NCBI RefSeq assembly: GCF_003032475.1
Contig: NZ_CP028369.1
Span: 3,782,001-3,846,000, forward strand
From: Streptomyces sp. P3
Lineage (GTDB): Bacteria > Actinomycetota > Actinomycetes > Streptomycetales > Streptomycetaceae
Length of the DNA: 64,000 nucleotides
Direction: 5' to 3'
The notes beneath the pieces are model-generated. The model had not been told where the DNA came from. It ran no database searches and worked only from the letters and a program-made list of their open reading frames with translations. The number at the start of each line of letters is the position of its first letter. The stretch's first letter is position 1. The position numbers and the translations under genes are program-made. Shown piece by piece: positions 11,078 through 19,938 of this stretch.

Positions 11078-12013
11078 TCAACGGTGCTCGGGGGCCGTCC
11101 GAGGGGCCTCGAATGTGACCGCGGTCTCGAAGGCGGCCCGGCGGGTGGCTCTGCGCAGTGCCTTCAGCACCGCCGGACCGAGCGTGCACGTCAGCAGTAC
11201 CGTGACCAGCGCCCGCCCCAGGTCCCAGCCCAGGGACGTCGCCACGCAGTACGCCACGAAGCGGGCCAGGTTCACCGGGACCGTCCCGTCCGGATCGAAG
11301 GCGACGCCCGAGGCCAGCGTGCCCATGAAGGGCCAGCCGGCCAGGTTCATCGCCGTGCCGTAGGCGAAGGCGGCCAGGAAGCCGTACACCGCCAGCAGGA
11401 GCAGTTCGGCACGGCCGCGCAGGCGGTCGCCGCCCGGCAGCAGGCCCGCGCCCATGGTGAACCAGCCCATCGCCAGCATCTGGAACGGCATCCACGGGCC
11501 CACCCCGCCGGTGAGCAGCGCGGACGCGAACATGGTCACCGAGCCGAGGACGAAGCCGAAACCCGGACCGAGAACCCGCCCGCTCAGCACCATCAGGAAG
11601 AACATCGGCTCGATGCCCGCCGTCCCCGCGCCGAGCGGACGCAGCGCCGCGCCCGTCGCCGCCAGCACGCCCAGCATCGCCACCGCCTTCGCGCCCAGCC
11701 CGGACTCCGAGATCGTCGCCGCCACCACCGCCACCAGCAGCACCAGCAGGCCCGCGAAGAGCCAGGGGGCGTCCTGGGCGTGGGCGTTCAGTGCGGAGGC
11801 GGGCGGGGCCAGGAAGGGCCATCCGAAGGCGACCACGCCCACCGCGCCGACCAGCGTCAGCGCGGCGAGGGAGCGCGGGCCCAGCCGGACGGGACGGGGC
11901 CGCCGCCCGGCCCGGGGAGTCTGTCCGGGCCGGGTAGGCCGTTCGGGTCCGGGGCACCGTCCCGTCCGGGGACGCCGTCCGGGACGGGGGCGCCGTCCGG
12001 GTGGGGCCGTCAT
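11078..12013 (-). CDS. ECF transporter substrate-binding S component, predicted for cobalamin
   Basis: A 311-residue membrane protein starting at the ATG that overlaps the preceding stop (ATGA). The first 45 residues are an unusual Pro/Arg/Gly-rich repeat (GRRPRPGRRPRTG). Then follow about six hydrophobic helices including PMFFLMVLSGRVLGPGFGF, as in actinobacterial ECF S components. It is the last gene of an operon led by a cobalamin riboswitch, encoding also EcfT, fused EcfA and two surface proteins. Comparative genomics has named such an actinobacterial B12 transporter CbrTUV; I infer that this is its T (specificity) subunit. Confidence 0.8.
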   Translation of the reverse strand: MTAPPGRRPRPGRRPRTGRCPGPERPTRPGQTPRAGRRPRPVRLGPRSLAALTLVGAVGVVAFGWPFLAPPASALNAHAQDAPWLFAGLLVLLVAVVAATISESGLGAKAVAMLGVLAATGAALRPLGAGTAGIEPMFFLMVLSGRVLGPGFGFVLGSVTMFASALLTGGVGPWMPFQMLAMGWFTMGAGLLPGGDRLRGRAELLLLAVYGFLAAFAYGTAMNLAGWPFMGTLASGVAFDPDGTVPVNLARFVAYCVATSLGWDLGRALVTVLLTCTLGPAVLKALRRATRRAAFETAVTFEAPRTAPEHR

Positions 12014-13785
12014 CGCAGCGCCTCCCTCACCTGCGTGACCGTGAGCCACCGCTGCGGGGCCAGGATCTTCGTCACCTGGGGGGCGAAGGACGGCGAGGAG
12101 ACCACGACCTCGGCCGTCGGGCCGTCCGCGATGATCTCTCCCTCGGCGAGCAGCACCACCCGGTGGGCCAGTTCCGCGGCCAGTTCCACGTCGTGCGTGG
12201 CCAGCACGATCGCGTGACCGGCCGCCGCCAGCCCGCGCAGGACGGCGACCAGGCGGGCCTTCGCCGCGTAGTCCAGACCGCGGGTCGGCTCGTCGAGGAG
12301 GAGGAGCGGCGGGCGGGCGGTGAGGACGATCGCCAGCGCGAGGGTGAGGCGCTGGCCCTCCGAGAGGTCGCGGGGGTGGACGCCGTCCGCGATGCCGGGC
12401 AGCAGCTCCGAGACCAGGGCGCGGCAGGAGCCGGGCTCGGCCCGCGCGTCCCGGTCGGCGGCCGCGCACTCGGCGGCGACCGTGTCGGCGTACAGCAGGT
12501 CGCGCGGCTCCTGCGGGACCAGCCCGACGTGGCGGACCAGGTCGCGGGGCGAGGCGCGGTGCGGGACGGTCCCCGACACGCGGACCGTCCCGGAGGACGG
12601 CTCGACCAGGCCCACGAACGTGTTGAGCAGCGTCGACTTGCCGGCCCCGTTGCGGCCCATGAGGGCGACGGTCTCGCCGGGCGCGACGGTGAGGTCGACG
12701 TCGCGCAGGGCTTGGACGCCGGCCAGGCGGACGCCCACGGAACGGGCCTCGGCGGGGGGCGCGGGAGGAGCGGTGGGCGCCTCGGGGGACGCGGAAAGAG
12801 CGCGGCGCAGGAGGCGGTGGGCCGGGCGGCGGGCCCAGAGCCTCGCGGACGGCGTCTGAGCCGGGGACTCCACGCCCGGGGCAAGCGCGATCGCATGTTT
12901 CGCGGTCGCTGCCGCAGACCCGGTGTGAGCGTCGCCCGGCGCGTTGCCGGTGTTTCGGGGTGTTCCTCGTTCGGTGAGGCGTTCCCGCAGGTCGGCGGCC
13001 CTTCGGCGGGCGTCGCGCACCGTCAGCGGCAGCGGCGACCAGTCCGCCAGTCGGCCCAGGGCCACGACCGGCGGGAACACCGGGGAGACTGCCATGACCT
13101 CCGCCGGCGCGCCGAGCACCGGGGCCGCGCCGGGGGCGGGCAGCAGGGCGACCTGGTCGGCGTACTGCAGGACGCGCTCCAGCCGGTGCTCCGCCAGCAG
13201 CACCGTCGTCCCCAGGTCGTGGACCAGCCGGAGCAGGACGGCGAGGACCTCCTCGGCGGCGGCCGGGTCGAGCGCGGACGTCGGCTCGTCCAGGATCAGT
13301 ACCCGGGGGTGCGGGGTGAGGACCGAGCCGATCGCGACGCGCTGCTGCTGGCCGCCGGAGAGGGTGGCGATGGGGCGGTCGCGCAGGCCGGCCAGGCCGA
13401 GCAGGTCGAGGGTCTCCTCGACGCGGCGGCGCATCACCTCCGGCGACAGGCCCAACGACTCCATGCCGTAGGCGAGTTCCTCTTCGACCGTGTCCGTCAC
13501 GAAGTGCGAGAGCGGGTCCTGGCCCACCGTGCCGACGACGTCGGCGAGTTCACGCGGTCTGTGGGTGCGGGTGTCGCGGCCGGCGACCGTGATCCTGCCC
13601 CGCAGGGTGCCGCCGGTGAAGTGCGGGACGAGGCCGCCGACCGTGCCCAGGAGCGTCGACTTGCCCACCCCCGACGGGCCCGCCAGCAGCACGAGTTCGC
13701 CCTCGGGGATCTCGAAGTCGACGCCGGTGACTGCGGGTTCGGCGACGCCGTCGTACGTCACGGAGACGTTCTCGAAACGGATCAC
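12010..13785 (-). CDS. ECF transporter ATPase, two fused ABC domains
   Basis: A 591-residue protein, GTG start overlapping the EcfT stop (GTGA). Two complete ABC cassettes are visible: Walker A GPSGVGKS, signature LSGGQQQR and Walker B VLILDEPTSALD in the first; GRNGAGKS, LSEGQRLT and LLLLDEPTRGLD in the second. A linker of about 100 residues separates them. It energises the S component through the T subunit. The second signature is LSEGQ rather than LSGGQ, common in asymmetric ECF ATPases. Predicted function: cobalamin uptake, from the riboswitch context. Confidence 0.9.
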   Translation of the reverse strand: MIRFENVSVTYDGVAEPAVTGVDFEIPEGELVLLAGPSGVGKSTLLGTVGGLVPHFTGGTLRGRITVAGRDTRTHRPRELADVVGTVGQDPLSHFVTDTVEEELAYGMESLGLSPEVMRRRVEETLDLLGLAGLRDRPIATLSGGQQQRVAIGSVLTPHPRVLILDEPTSALDPAAAEEVLAVLLRLVHDLGTTVLLAEHRLERVLQYADQVALLPAPGAAPVLGAPAEVMAVSPVFPPVVALGRLADWSPLPLTVRDARRRAADLRERLTERGTPRNTGNAPGDAHTGSAAATAKHAIALAPGVESPAQTPSARLWARRPAHRLLRRALSASPEAPTAPPAPPAEARSVGVRLAGVQALRDVDLTVAPGETVALMGRNGAGKSTLLNTFVGLVEPSSGTVRVSGTVPHRASPRDLVRHVGLVPQEPRDLLYADTVAAECAAADRDARAEPGSCRALVSELLPGIADGVHPRDLSEGQRLTLALAIVLTARPPLLLLDEPTRGLDYAAKARLVAVLRGLAAAGHAIVLATHDVELAAELAHRVVLLAEGEIIADGPTAEVVVSSPSFAPQVTKILAPQRWLTVTQVREALR

Positions 13786-14855
13786 GACGGCTCCTCGGAG
13801 ACGAACGCGGGCAGCAGGCCGACCAGGACGGCCGCCGCCGGCCAGAGCGGAAGGGCGGGCGCGGTCAGCGGCACCACCCCGGGACGCAGGGCTTCCGGAT
13901 CGGCGGACGCGACGACGACGAGGAGAGCCGCGACGGTGACGCCGGAGGCGGCGACCAGACAGGCACGGGGCGTCCAGCGGTCCGGACGGTACCGGGTGCG
14001 CGGGGAACGGCGGCCCCCCAGGCGCAGCCCGGCGAGGGCGGCGACGACCCCGGCCAGCAGCACCGGCAGGCCGTATGTGCCGCCGGCCGCGGTGAGCAGG
14101 CCGTACGTTCCCGCGCAGACGCCGAGCAGGCCGCCCAGCGTGAGGGCGGCGGTCGTCCGGCGGACGGAGGCGGCGACGTCGGCGGTACGGCCGTAACCGC
14201 GGGCGTCCATCGAGGCGGCCAGGGCCACCGAGCGTTCCAGCGCGCCCTCCAGGACCGGCAGGCCCACCTGGAGCAGGCCGCGCAGACCCCGGTCCGGGCG
14301 GCCACGCAGCCGGCGGGCTGCCCGCAGCCGGTGCACGTCCGCGACCAGGTTCGGGGCGAACGTCATGGCCACCACCACCGCGACCCCCGTCTCGTAGAGC
14401 GCGCCCGGCAGGGTCTTCAGCAGGCGGGAGGGGCTGGCCAGGGCGTTGGCCGCGCCCACGCACACCAGCAGGGTGGCCAGGCGCAGGGCGTCGTAGAGCG
14501 CGAAGAGCAGGCCCTCGGCCGTGACCGCGCCGCCCAGCCGGATGCCCTGCGCCCAGTGCGGAAGCGGGACTTCGGGGAGCGTGACGAGGACGTGGGTGCC
14601 CGGGATCGGGGAGCCCAGCACGACGACGAAGAAGATCCGGATGACCAGCACGGCGAGGGCGAGTTTGAGGAACGCCGCGTAGGAGCGGGCCCGGGGAGTG
14701 TCCGGGCGGCACACGGCGACGACATAGGCGGACACGGCGAGGAGCAGGCCGAGGAGGAGCGGGTTGGAGGTGCGGGTGGCGGCGGTGCCCAGACCGAGGG
14801 CCCAGAGCCACCAGGCGGCGGGGTGGAGGTGCGGGCGGGAGCGGCGGTCAGCCAT
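13782..14855 (-). CDS. ECF transporter transmembrane T component (CbiQ/EcfT family)
   Basis: A 357-residue polytopic protein with the EcfT coupling motif ASMDARGYGR (A-R-G type, contacts the ATPase) about two-thirds along. It overlaps the surface-protein gene upstream by eight bases and the ATPase downstream by four, so it is translated as part of one transcript. The C-terminal 100 residues add further hydrophobic segments. It holds the scaffold between the ATPase and the S component. Confidence 0.88.
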   Translation of the reverse strand: MADRRSRPHLHPAAWWLWALGLGTAATRTSNPLLLGLLLAVSAYVVAVCRPDTPRARSYAAFLKLALAVLVIRIFFVVVLGSPIPGTHVLVTLPEVPLPHWAQGIRLGGAVTAEGLLFALYDALRLATLLVCVGAANALASPSRLLKTLPGALYETGVAVVVAMTFAPNLVADVHRLRAARRLRGRPDRGLRGLLQVGLPVLEGALERSVALAASMDARGYGRTADVAASVRRTTAALTLGGLLGVCAGTYGLLTAAGGTYGLPVLLAGVVAALAGLRLGGRRSPRTRYRPDRWTPRACLVAASGVTVAALLVVVASADPEALRPGVVPLTAPALPLWPAAAVLVGLLPAFVSEEPS

Positions 14856-15588
14856 TCCGGCGCGAACCCCGCCGCCGTGCCTGCCACACCGCTGCCGCGG
14901 CGAGCACGGCCACGGCCGCCGCGCCGCCGTAGACGCCGAGCGACGGGCCGCCGCCGCTGTCGTCGTCGGCCCCCCTGGCCTGCGCCGCGGGTTGCTTCGT
15001 CCCGTCCGTCGGCTGCGTCGGCTTTGTCGCCCCGTCGGCCGAGGCGTCTGCCGACCGGTCCGTCGACACCTGCTCCCCGCAGCCCTTCTCCGGGTAGCCG
15101 GCGATCGCGCACAACAGGGCGTTCGCGTCGTAGCGCAGGGGCTTGGCGACGGCGGCGAGGGCCTCGGCCGTCGTCGCGTCGGGGGAGACCCGGGCGCACG
15201 CCGTGCGCGGCGAGGGCGACGGCGGGGTCTCGCCGCCCGGGGCGTCCGCCGCCGTGCCGAAGTCGAGAACCAGGGCCACGCGCTTGGTGCCGTCCTGCGC
15301 GGGCGTCCTGGTGCAGATCGCCGCGAAAGAGGCCGCGCCGCGCGGCTGCGACGCGTCCTGGGAGTCCGCGCTCACGGCGAACCGGAAGCCCTGCACGTCG
15401 CCGTCGGCCGGGCGGGCGGTGGACGGCCCCTGTGTCGCGTACGTCCATCGGTCGCCGACGCGGTCCCAGAATGACCAGTAGCGATAGCCCGCCGCCCGGG
15501 CCGGGCCGGCCGAGCCGACCACGCCGATCGCGCCGGTGAGGACGAGTGACAGCGCGGCGAGGACGAGGACGACGCGACGGCGAGTCAC
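14848..15588 (-). CDS. SCO2322-family surface protein, possible beta domain of a split cobalamin binder
   Basis: A 246-residue protein with signal peptide (RVVLVLAALSLVLTGAIG, cleavage near ARA), an exported domain of about 150 residues, a Ser/Thr/Gln linker and a C-terminal transmembrane helix with a basic tail. It resembles the SCO2322 family. The exported domain begins GYRYWSFWDRVGDRWTYA and contains DATTAEALAAVAK and CAIAGYP, loosely like DUF4430, the beta domain of intrinsic factor/transcobalamin. Its start overlaps the stop of the barrel protein by four bases. A role in capturing cobalamin at the cell surface is my inference from the operon. Confidence 0.78.
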   Translation of the reverse strand: MTRRRVVLVLAALSLVLTGAIGVVGSAGPARAAGYRYWSFWDRVGDRWTYATQGPSTARPADGDVQGFRFAVSADSQDASQPRGAASFAAICTRTPAQDGTKRVALVLDFGTAADAPGGETPPSPSPRTACARVSPDATTAEALAAVAKPLRYDANALLCAIAGYPEKGCGEQVSTDRSADASADGATKPTQPTDGTKQPAAQARGADDDSGGGPSLGVYGGAAAVAVLAAAAVWQARRRGSRRNG

Positions 15589-16820
15589 GGCTGCCGCTTC
15601 CGGCCGCGGGCGCTGATCAGCAACCCGATGCCGATGCCGGCGACGAGGAAGACGCCGACGATCAACCAGACGCTGTAGCCGGAATCCGAGTCGCTCTTCT
15701 TGTCGGCGTCGGCGCCGGCCTTCGCGTCGGCCTTCGCGCCGGCCTGCGGGGTCGGTCCCGTCGCGTTGAGCTGTGCGACCAGGTCCGTGCCGCCGAAGGC
15801 GCGTGGGTCGGTGCCCGTGGCGTGGGCGGCGAAGACCAGCTGGGCGTAGGCGGCCGGGCCGCTCTGCTTCGCCCAGGCCGCCGCGTTCTGCCGCAGCCAG
15901 GCGAGGGGCTTCTTCGCCTGCTCGGCCGAGCCCTGGGCGGCGAGCGCGACGACCGCGTCGGCGGTGTTGCCGTAGTCGGGCTGGTCCTCGGCGCCGGGCA
16001 GGGCCGACGTGAGGTGGCCGGTGGCGGCGACCGCCTGGGTGAGGTGGGCCGCGCCGTTGCGGGCGAGGTCGGCCGGGGCGAGCGTGCCGGGCGTACCGCC
16101 GCACACGGGCGCCGCGGAGGTCTTTCCGGCCGTCGCCGCGAAGCCCTCGCCGAGGGCGCCGAGCACGCCCGCCGCCGTCGCGTCCGCGTTGGCCGCGAGG
16201 GCACCCTTCTTGTCCGGCTGGTAGGCGAACGCGCCGCCGCCGTCCCCGCCGCACGGGAGGGAGAGCTTCCCGAGCGCGTCGAGCGGCGACTTCCCGGCCT
16301 TGCGCACCTGCGCGGGCTGCTGCCCGGCCGCCGCCAGCGCCCCCGCCACGACGGACGTCGAGTTCGCGTCGCTCGCCCCGCCCGCCGCGTAGCCCCAGCC
16401 ACCGTCGGCGTTCTGGACGGACTTCAGCCAGCCGACCGCCTTCTCCACCGAGGCCCGGTGACCGCCGAGGGCGGCCAGCGCCTGGACGGCCGCGGCCGTG
16501 CTGTTGGTGTCGGTCATCAGCTTCGCGTCGCACGGTTCTACGGGATCGGCGCGGAAGGCGGCGAAGGCGCCGTTCGCGCACTGCTGCCCGGCCAGCCACG
16601 CCACGGCCGCGTCGGCGGGGGTTACGCCCACGGTGTGCTGCGCGAGCAGGGCCAGCGACTGACGCCAGACACCGTCGTACGTCGGGTCGGACGTCCCGTA
16701 CAGCCCGGTGGGCCTCGCCGTCGACGGGGCGGGGGACGGCGTGGCGGCCACGGCGGGGACGGCAGCGCCCAGCACGACGGTGGCGGCGGCGATAGCCGCG
16801 GCGCTACGGCGGACGTTCAT
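15585..16820 (-). CDS. Surface-anchored prenyltransferase-repeat (alpha/alpha barrel) protein, predicted cobalamin binder
   Basis: A 411-residue protein, first gene after the cobalamin riboswitch. Signal peptide (ending AVAA near residue 25), several QxxDGGWGY-like repeats (SVQNADGGWGYAAGG, TNSTAAAVQALAAL, NTADAVVALAAQG) forming a squalene-cyclase-like barrel, then a charged linker and a C-terminal transmembrane helix with basic end. Human intrinsic factor and transcobalamin bind B12 with this barrel plus a DUF4430 domain. Here the two parts would be separate adjacent genes. Annotation pipelines may call it a prenyltransferase, but secretion and context argue for ligand binding. Confidence 0.8.
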   Translation of the reverse strand: MNVRRSAAAIAAATVVLGAAVPAVAATPSPAPSTARPTGLYGTSDPTYDGVWRQSLALLAQHTVGVTPADAAVAWLAGQQCANGAFAAFRADPVEPCDAKLMTDTNSTAAAVQALAALGGHRASVEKAVGWLKSVQNADGGWGYAAGGASDANSTSVVAGALAAAGQQPAQVRKAGKSPLDALGKLSLPCGGDGGGAFAYQPDKKGALAANADATAAGVLGALGEGFAATAGKTSAAPVCGGTPGTLAPADLARNGAAHLTQAVAATGHLTSALPGAEDQPDYGNTADAVVALAAQGSAEQAKKPLAWLRQNAAAWAKQSGPAAYAQLVFAAHATGTDPRAFGGTDLVAQLNATGPTPQAGAKADAKAGADADKKSDSDSGYSVWLIVGVFLVAGIGIGLLISARGRKRQP

Positions 16821-16849
16821 GATCGGCGGGTGCCTCTCCCGGTCGGGGA

Positions 16850-17046
16850 GCCGGGCAGCACGGGACACCCCGGCGGCTCGGCTCCGTATGCCTCGACGGT
16901 GCCGTGCGACGGCGGGCCTGCCGACGCACGCGAGCCGGTCACGCCCCGTACCGGGCGATCCGGCTTTCACGGTTGCGGGTCAGCGCCGGAATTACACCGG
17001 CTTCCCCCTGTACGGGCGTGGACGACGCGGCCACTCTACCGGCAGG
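16850..17046 (-). promoter_or_regulatory. Cobalamin riboswitch (AdoCbl/B12 element)
   Basis: On the minus strand the conserved core reads GGGGGAAGCCGGTG, then TAATTCCGGCGCTGACCCGC and AACCGTGA (17007 down to about 16964), the diagnostic cobalamin aptamer core. A B12-box-like stretch (GGAGCCGAGCCGCCGGGG) follows near 16875. A hairpin CCCGG...CCGGG then overlaps the ribosome binding region GGGAGAGG of the barrel-protein gene, which suits translational control. Outer boundaries are approximate. Confidence 0.92.
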
Positions 17047-17086
17047 TAGGAACCGGCCCGAGGGGGTCCCCGGGGAGCGTAAATTC

Positions 17087-17752
17087 ATGCTCATGCCAAT
17101 GGTGGGGAGACTGCTCGGCTCGGGCCGCACGGCCGACGTGTACGAGATCGACGAGGCCTGGGTGCTGCGCCGGGACCGCGAAGGCTGGGGCGACGCGGTC
17201 GCCGAGGCGGCGGTGATGGCGCATGTGCGGGCGCACGGCTACCCGGCGCCCGCCGTCCGGCCTCCCGTCTCGCGCGCCGACCTGGTGATGGAACGGCTGC
17301 ACGGGCCGACGATGCTCCAGGCGTTCACGGCGGGCGCGCTGGACGCGGGAGAGGCGGGCAGGATGCTCGCCCGGTTGCTGCGCGCCCTGCACGCGGTACC
17401 GGGGCGGGTCTCGGAAGGCACCCGCGTCCTGCACCTCGACCTGCACCCCGACAACGTGGTCCTCGTCCCCGACGGCCCGAGGGTCATCGACTGGACGAAC
17501 GCGGAGGAGGGCGACCCCGGGCTCGACTGGGGGACGTCGGCGGTGATCCTCGCCCAGGCCGCCGTATCCGCCGAGCCGGTCGCGGAGCCGGCCCGCGCGA
17601 TGCTGACGGCGCTCCTCGCCGACCCGTCCGACCTCACCGAGGAGGGGCTGGCGCAGGCGCTGCGGCGACGGGCCGCCAACCCGACGATGAGCCCGCAGGA
17701 GACGGAACTCCTCGCGCCGGCCGCTGAGTTGATCAGGTCCCTGACGGTGTAG
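17087..17752 (+). CDS. Aminoglycoside phosphotransferase/kinase-like protein
   Basis: A 221-residue protein; ATG 17087 chosen because GGGGAG lies nine bases upstream. It has a small kinase fold of the APH type: GRLLGSGRTADVYEID (glycine loop), VLHLDLHPDNVVL (Brenner motif with catalytic Asp) and VIDWTNAEEGDP (metal-binding Asp). It may phosphorylate a small molecule; no resistance role is evident. The end overlaps the convergent SnoaL-like gene by 20 bases. Confidence 0.85.
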   Translation: MLMPMVGRLLGSGRTADVYEIDEAWVLRRDREGWGDAVAEAAVMAHVRAHGYPAPAVRPPVSRADLVMERLHGPTMLQAFTAGALDAGEAGRMLARLLRALHAVPGRVSEGTRVLHLDLHPDNVVLVPDGPRVIDWTNAEEGDPGLDWGTSAVILAQAAVSAEPVAEPARAMLTALLADPSDLTEEGLAQALRRRAANPTMSPQETELLAPAAELIRSLTV

Positions 17753-18191
17753 CGGCGCGCGGCGTCGGTCCTCCGAACGGGAGGAACAGGACCCGTCGCT
17801 CCAGCAGCCACTCGCCGTCGACCCGCCGGAACGCGTCCTGGTAGTGGCCGACCTGGACCGGCGGGCCGGCGGGGACGACGCCGCCCCCGTAGCCGTCGAC
17901 CCGGTACGTCGAGAAGTACGAGACCGCGTGCGCGGTGTCCGGCCCGGTCACCGTGACCAGGATGTTCGCCATCAGGCGGCGGGACAGCCGGTCTGGGGGA
18001 CGCGAGCCGAAGTACTCCCGCAGGGCCGCGCACCCCACGACCAGCCGCTTCCCGGCCGGCCACTCCCAGCGGCCGTCGTCGGTGAACAGCCCGGCCACGT
18101 CGGCGGGTTCGCCGAGGTCGAGACGGTGGACGAAGTCGACGACGAGGCGCTCGCAGGCGCGTTCGGCGAGGAGGCGCTCCAGAGGATCCAT
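17733..18191 (-). CDS. SnoaL/NTF2-like protein
   Basis: A 152-residue NTF2-fold protein: LLAERACERLVVDFVHRLD, GLFTDDGRWEWP, then beta strands ending GEWLLERRVLFLP. This fold includes ketosteroid isomerases, dehydratases and cyclases. Adjacent to a KstR-box-bearing MBL gene, so a role in steroid-type catabolism is possible but not shown. No strong ribosome binding site is visible before the ATG; GCCTGT-CTA-ACAGGC begins immediately upstream of it. Confidence 0.8.
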   Translation of the reverse strand: MDPLERLLAERACERLVVDFVHRLDLGEPADVAGLFTDDGRWEWPAGKRLVVGCAALREYFGSRPPDRLSRRLMANILVTVTGPDTAHAVSYFSTYRVDGYGGGVVPAGPPVQVGHYQDAFRRVDGEWLLERRVLFLPFGGPTPRAATPSGT

Positions 18192-18193
18192 AT

Positions 18194-18208
18194 GCCTGTC
18201 TAACAGGC
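18194..18208. promoter_or_regulatory. 15-base palindrome abutting a start codon
   Basis: GCCTGTCTAACAGGC, perfect 6-3-6 inverted repeat, lies three bases before the ATG of the SnoaL-like gene. It could be an operator or a start-region hairpin. No other copy was seen in the window. Confidence 0.4.
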
Positions 18209-18271
18209 GCGACCGTGAGACGGCGATGGCATTACCGGCGTCACACCGTCGGCGGCGATCGGCTTTACGAG

Positions 18272-19333
18272 TCACACCGCCACGTACGTCACCGGATCGC
18301 TCCCCGTCACCGCTTCCGCCCGGCCCTGTTTCACGAGTCGGCGCAGATGCGCCTCCGCCTCCGAGACCGCGATGTTGCGGGAGCCGTAGGGGATCTGGTC
18401 CCAGGGTCGGTTCCACTCCATGCGTTCGGCGACCTGCCAGGCGGTGAGGGGGGTGGAGAGCAGGGCCAGGAGGCCGGTGAGACGGTCCTCGTGGTGGACG
18501 AGCAACTCCCCTACGCGGGCGGGGGCGTCGGTGAAGGCGTACTGGTGGGCCGGCAGGATCTCGGCCGGGCCGAGGCGGCCGACGCGTTCGAGTGAGTCCA
18601 GGTAGTCGCCGAGGGGGTCGGTGACGGTGTCGTCGTCCGGGTCCTCGTAGAGGCCGATGTGCGGGGTGATCTCCGGGAGCAGATGGTCGCCGGAGAACAG
18701 GCGGCCGTGGCCGCCGAGCCGGGCGGGGTGTTCCTCCTCCAGGTGCAGGCAGACATGGCCCGGCGTGTGGCCGGGGGTCCAGATCGCGCGCAGCCGGCGG
18801 CCGGGCAGGTCGAGGAACTCGCCCGGGACGATCTCCCGGTCGGGGAGGGCCGGCGCCAGGCCGGGCAGGGTGCGGCGGCGGACCGTGGGCGTGCGCAGGG
18901 GCGCGATGTGCTCCTCGGGGGCGCCGGCGGCCGTCAGTTTGTCCGCCATGTACGTGTACCAGCGCTCGGGCCGCGTCCCCCGGGTGCGCCGCACGATCGC
19001 GGCGTCCGCCGCGTGCATCGCCACCCACGCCCCGGAGGCCTCCCGCACCTTCCCGGACAGACCGTGGTGGTCGGGGTGGTGGTGGGTGACGACCACCCCG
19101 TGCAGGGCCTCGACGGACGTGCCGCAGGCGGTCAGCCCCGAGGTCAGTGCCTCCCAGGCGGACGGGTCGTCCCAGCCGGTGTCGATCAGCACCGGCCCGC
19201 GGTCGGTGTCGACGACGTACACCAGGGTGTGGCCGAGGGGGTTGTCGGGGATCGGCACCCGCAACGAGCGGACACCACCGCCATGGTCGAACGTGCCGGG
19301 TCCGTCGGCGGGTCCGTCCTGACTGCGCTTCAT
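18272..19333 (-). CDS. Metallo-beta-lactamase-fold hydrolase
   Basis: A 353-residue protein with GGAGGG before its ATG. It has the metal site HHHPDHHG (HxHxDH motif), downstream metal ligands in TPGHTPGHVCLH and FSGDHLL, and a C-terminal winged-helix-like region (LTAWQVAERMEW...AEAHLRRLVKQGRAEA), as in LACTB2-like/SoxH-type hydrolases. The substrate is probably a thioester or ester. An exact KstR-type palindrome lies 36-49 bases upstream, so it probably belongs to the steroid regulon, where it could act as an acyl-CoA thioesterase; that last point is inference. Confidence 0.87.
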   Translation of the reverse strand: MKRSQDGPADGPGTFDHGGGVRSLRVPIPDNPLGHTLVYVVDTDRGPVLIDTGWDDPSAWEALTSGLTACGTSVEALHGVVVTHHHPDHHGLSGKVREASGAWVAMHAADAAIVRRTRGTRPERWYTYMADKLTAAGAPEEHIAPLRTPTVRRRTLPGLAPALPDREIVPGEFLDLPGRRLRAIWTPGHTPGHVCLHLEEEHPARLGGHGRLFSGDHLLPEITPHIGLYEDPDDDTVTDPLGDYLDSLERVGRLGPAEILPAHQYAFTDAPARVGELLVHHEDRLTGLLALLSTPLTAWQVAERMEWNRPWDQIPYGSRNIAVSEAEAHLRRLVKQGRAEAVTGSDPVTYVAV

Positions 19334-19368
19334 CTGCCCTCCGTCGCCCGGCCATCGCCCACTATAAC

Positions 19369-19382
19369 TAGAACTCGTTCCA
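19369..19382. promoter_or_regulatory. KstR-type operator before the MBL gene
   Basis: TAGAACTCGTTCCA fits TnnAACnnGTTnnA exactly, 36 bases before the start. Confidence 0.75.
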
Positions 19383-19543
19383 AAGGATGCCCAAGTCGAC
19401 TGATGTCGTGGGGCGTTGGGCTGACCTGCGCTGGTGCAGCACGCGCAACCCGTCGCCGACTGCGGGACATGCCCCCAGGAGGCAGGGGCCGCACCCGCGC
19501 CGGCGCCGTCCGGAGGTGAGAACCCGTGCCGGCGCGTTCAGCC

Positions 19544-19936
19544 TCAGGAGGAGGGGGAGGGTGGCGTGGCGACAGGTGCGTTGTTGAGGCCGTTTCGCAC
19601 CAGGGCCAGGAACTCCTGGTCGGTGAGGCCGAGCTCGCGCGCCTGGGTGACGAGTCGGTGCACGGCCTCGGTGAGGCGGGCCTGATGCGCGGCGCCGGGT
19701 GCTGCGGTGATCGCTGCGCCCCGACCACGGCGCAGCTCGATCAGGCCCTCGTCACGCAACCGCTGGTATCCGCGGAGAACCGTGTGCACGTTGACGCCCA
19801 GCGATTCAGCGACCTCGCGGGCGGGCGGTAGTCGCTCGCCCGGTGACGCCGTGCCGTTGGCGATCGCCCCCCGTACACAGGCGGCGATCTGCTCGCCCAG
19901 CGGCACAGGCGAGCCGGGAAGCACCCGGAACAACAT
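19544..19936 (-). CDS. GntR-family regulator, YtrA type
   Basis: A 130-residue protein with an N-terminal winged helix (PLGEQIAACVRGAIANGTASPGERL, PPAREVAESLGVNVHTVLRGYQRL) and only a short C-terminal helical extension, as in YtrA-like GntR repressors. It starts two bases after the stop of the DUF1648 membrane protein, and the two genes appear cotranscribed. An ATTGTT...AACAAT repeat upstream of the pair may be its own operator. Confidence 0.88.
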   Translation of the reverse strand: MLFRVLPGSPVPLGEQIAACVRGAIANGTASPGERLPPAREVAESLGVNVHTVLRGYQRLRDEGLIELRRGRGAAITAAPGAAHQARLTEAVHRLVTQARELGLTDQEFLALVRNGLNNAPVATPPSPSS

Positions 19937-19938
19937 TG

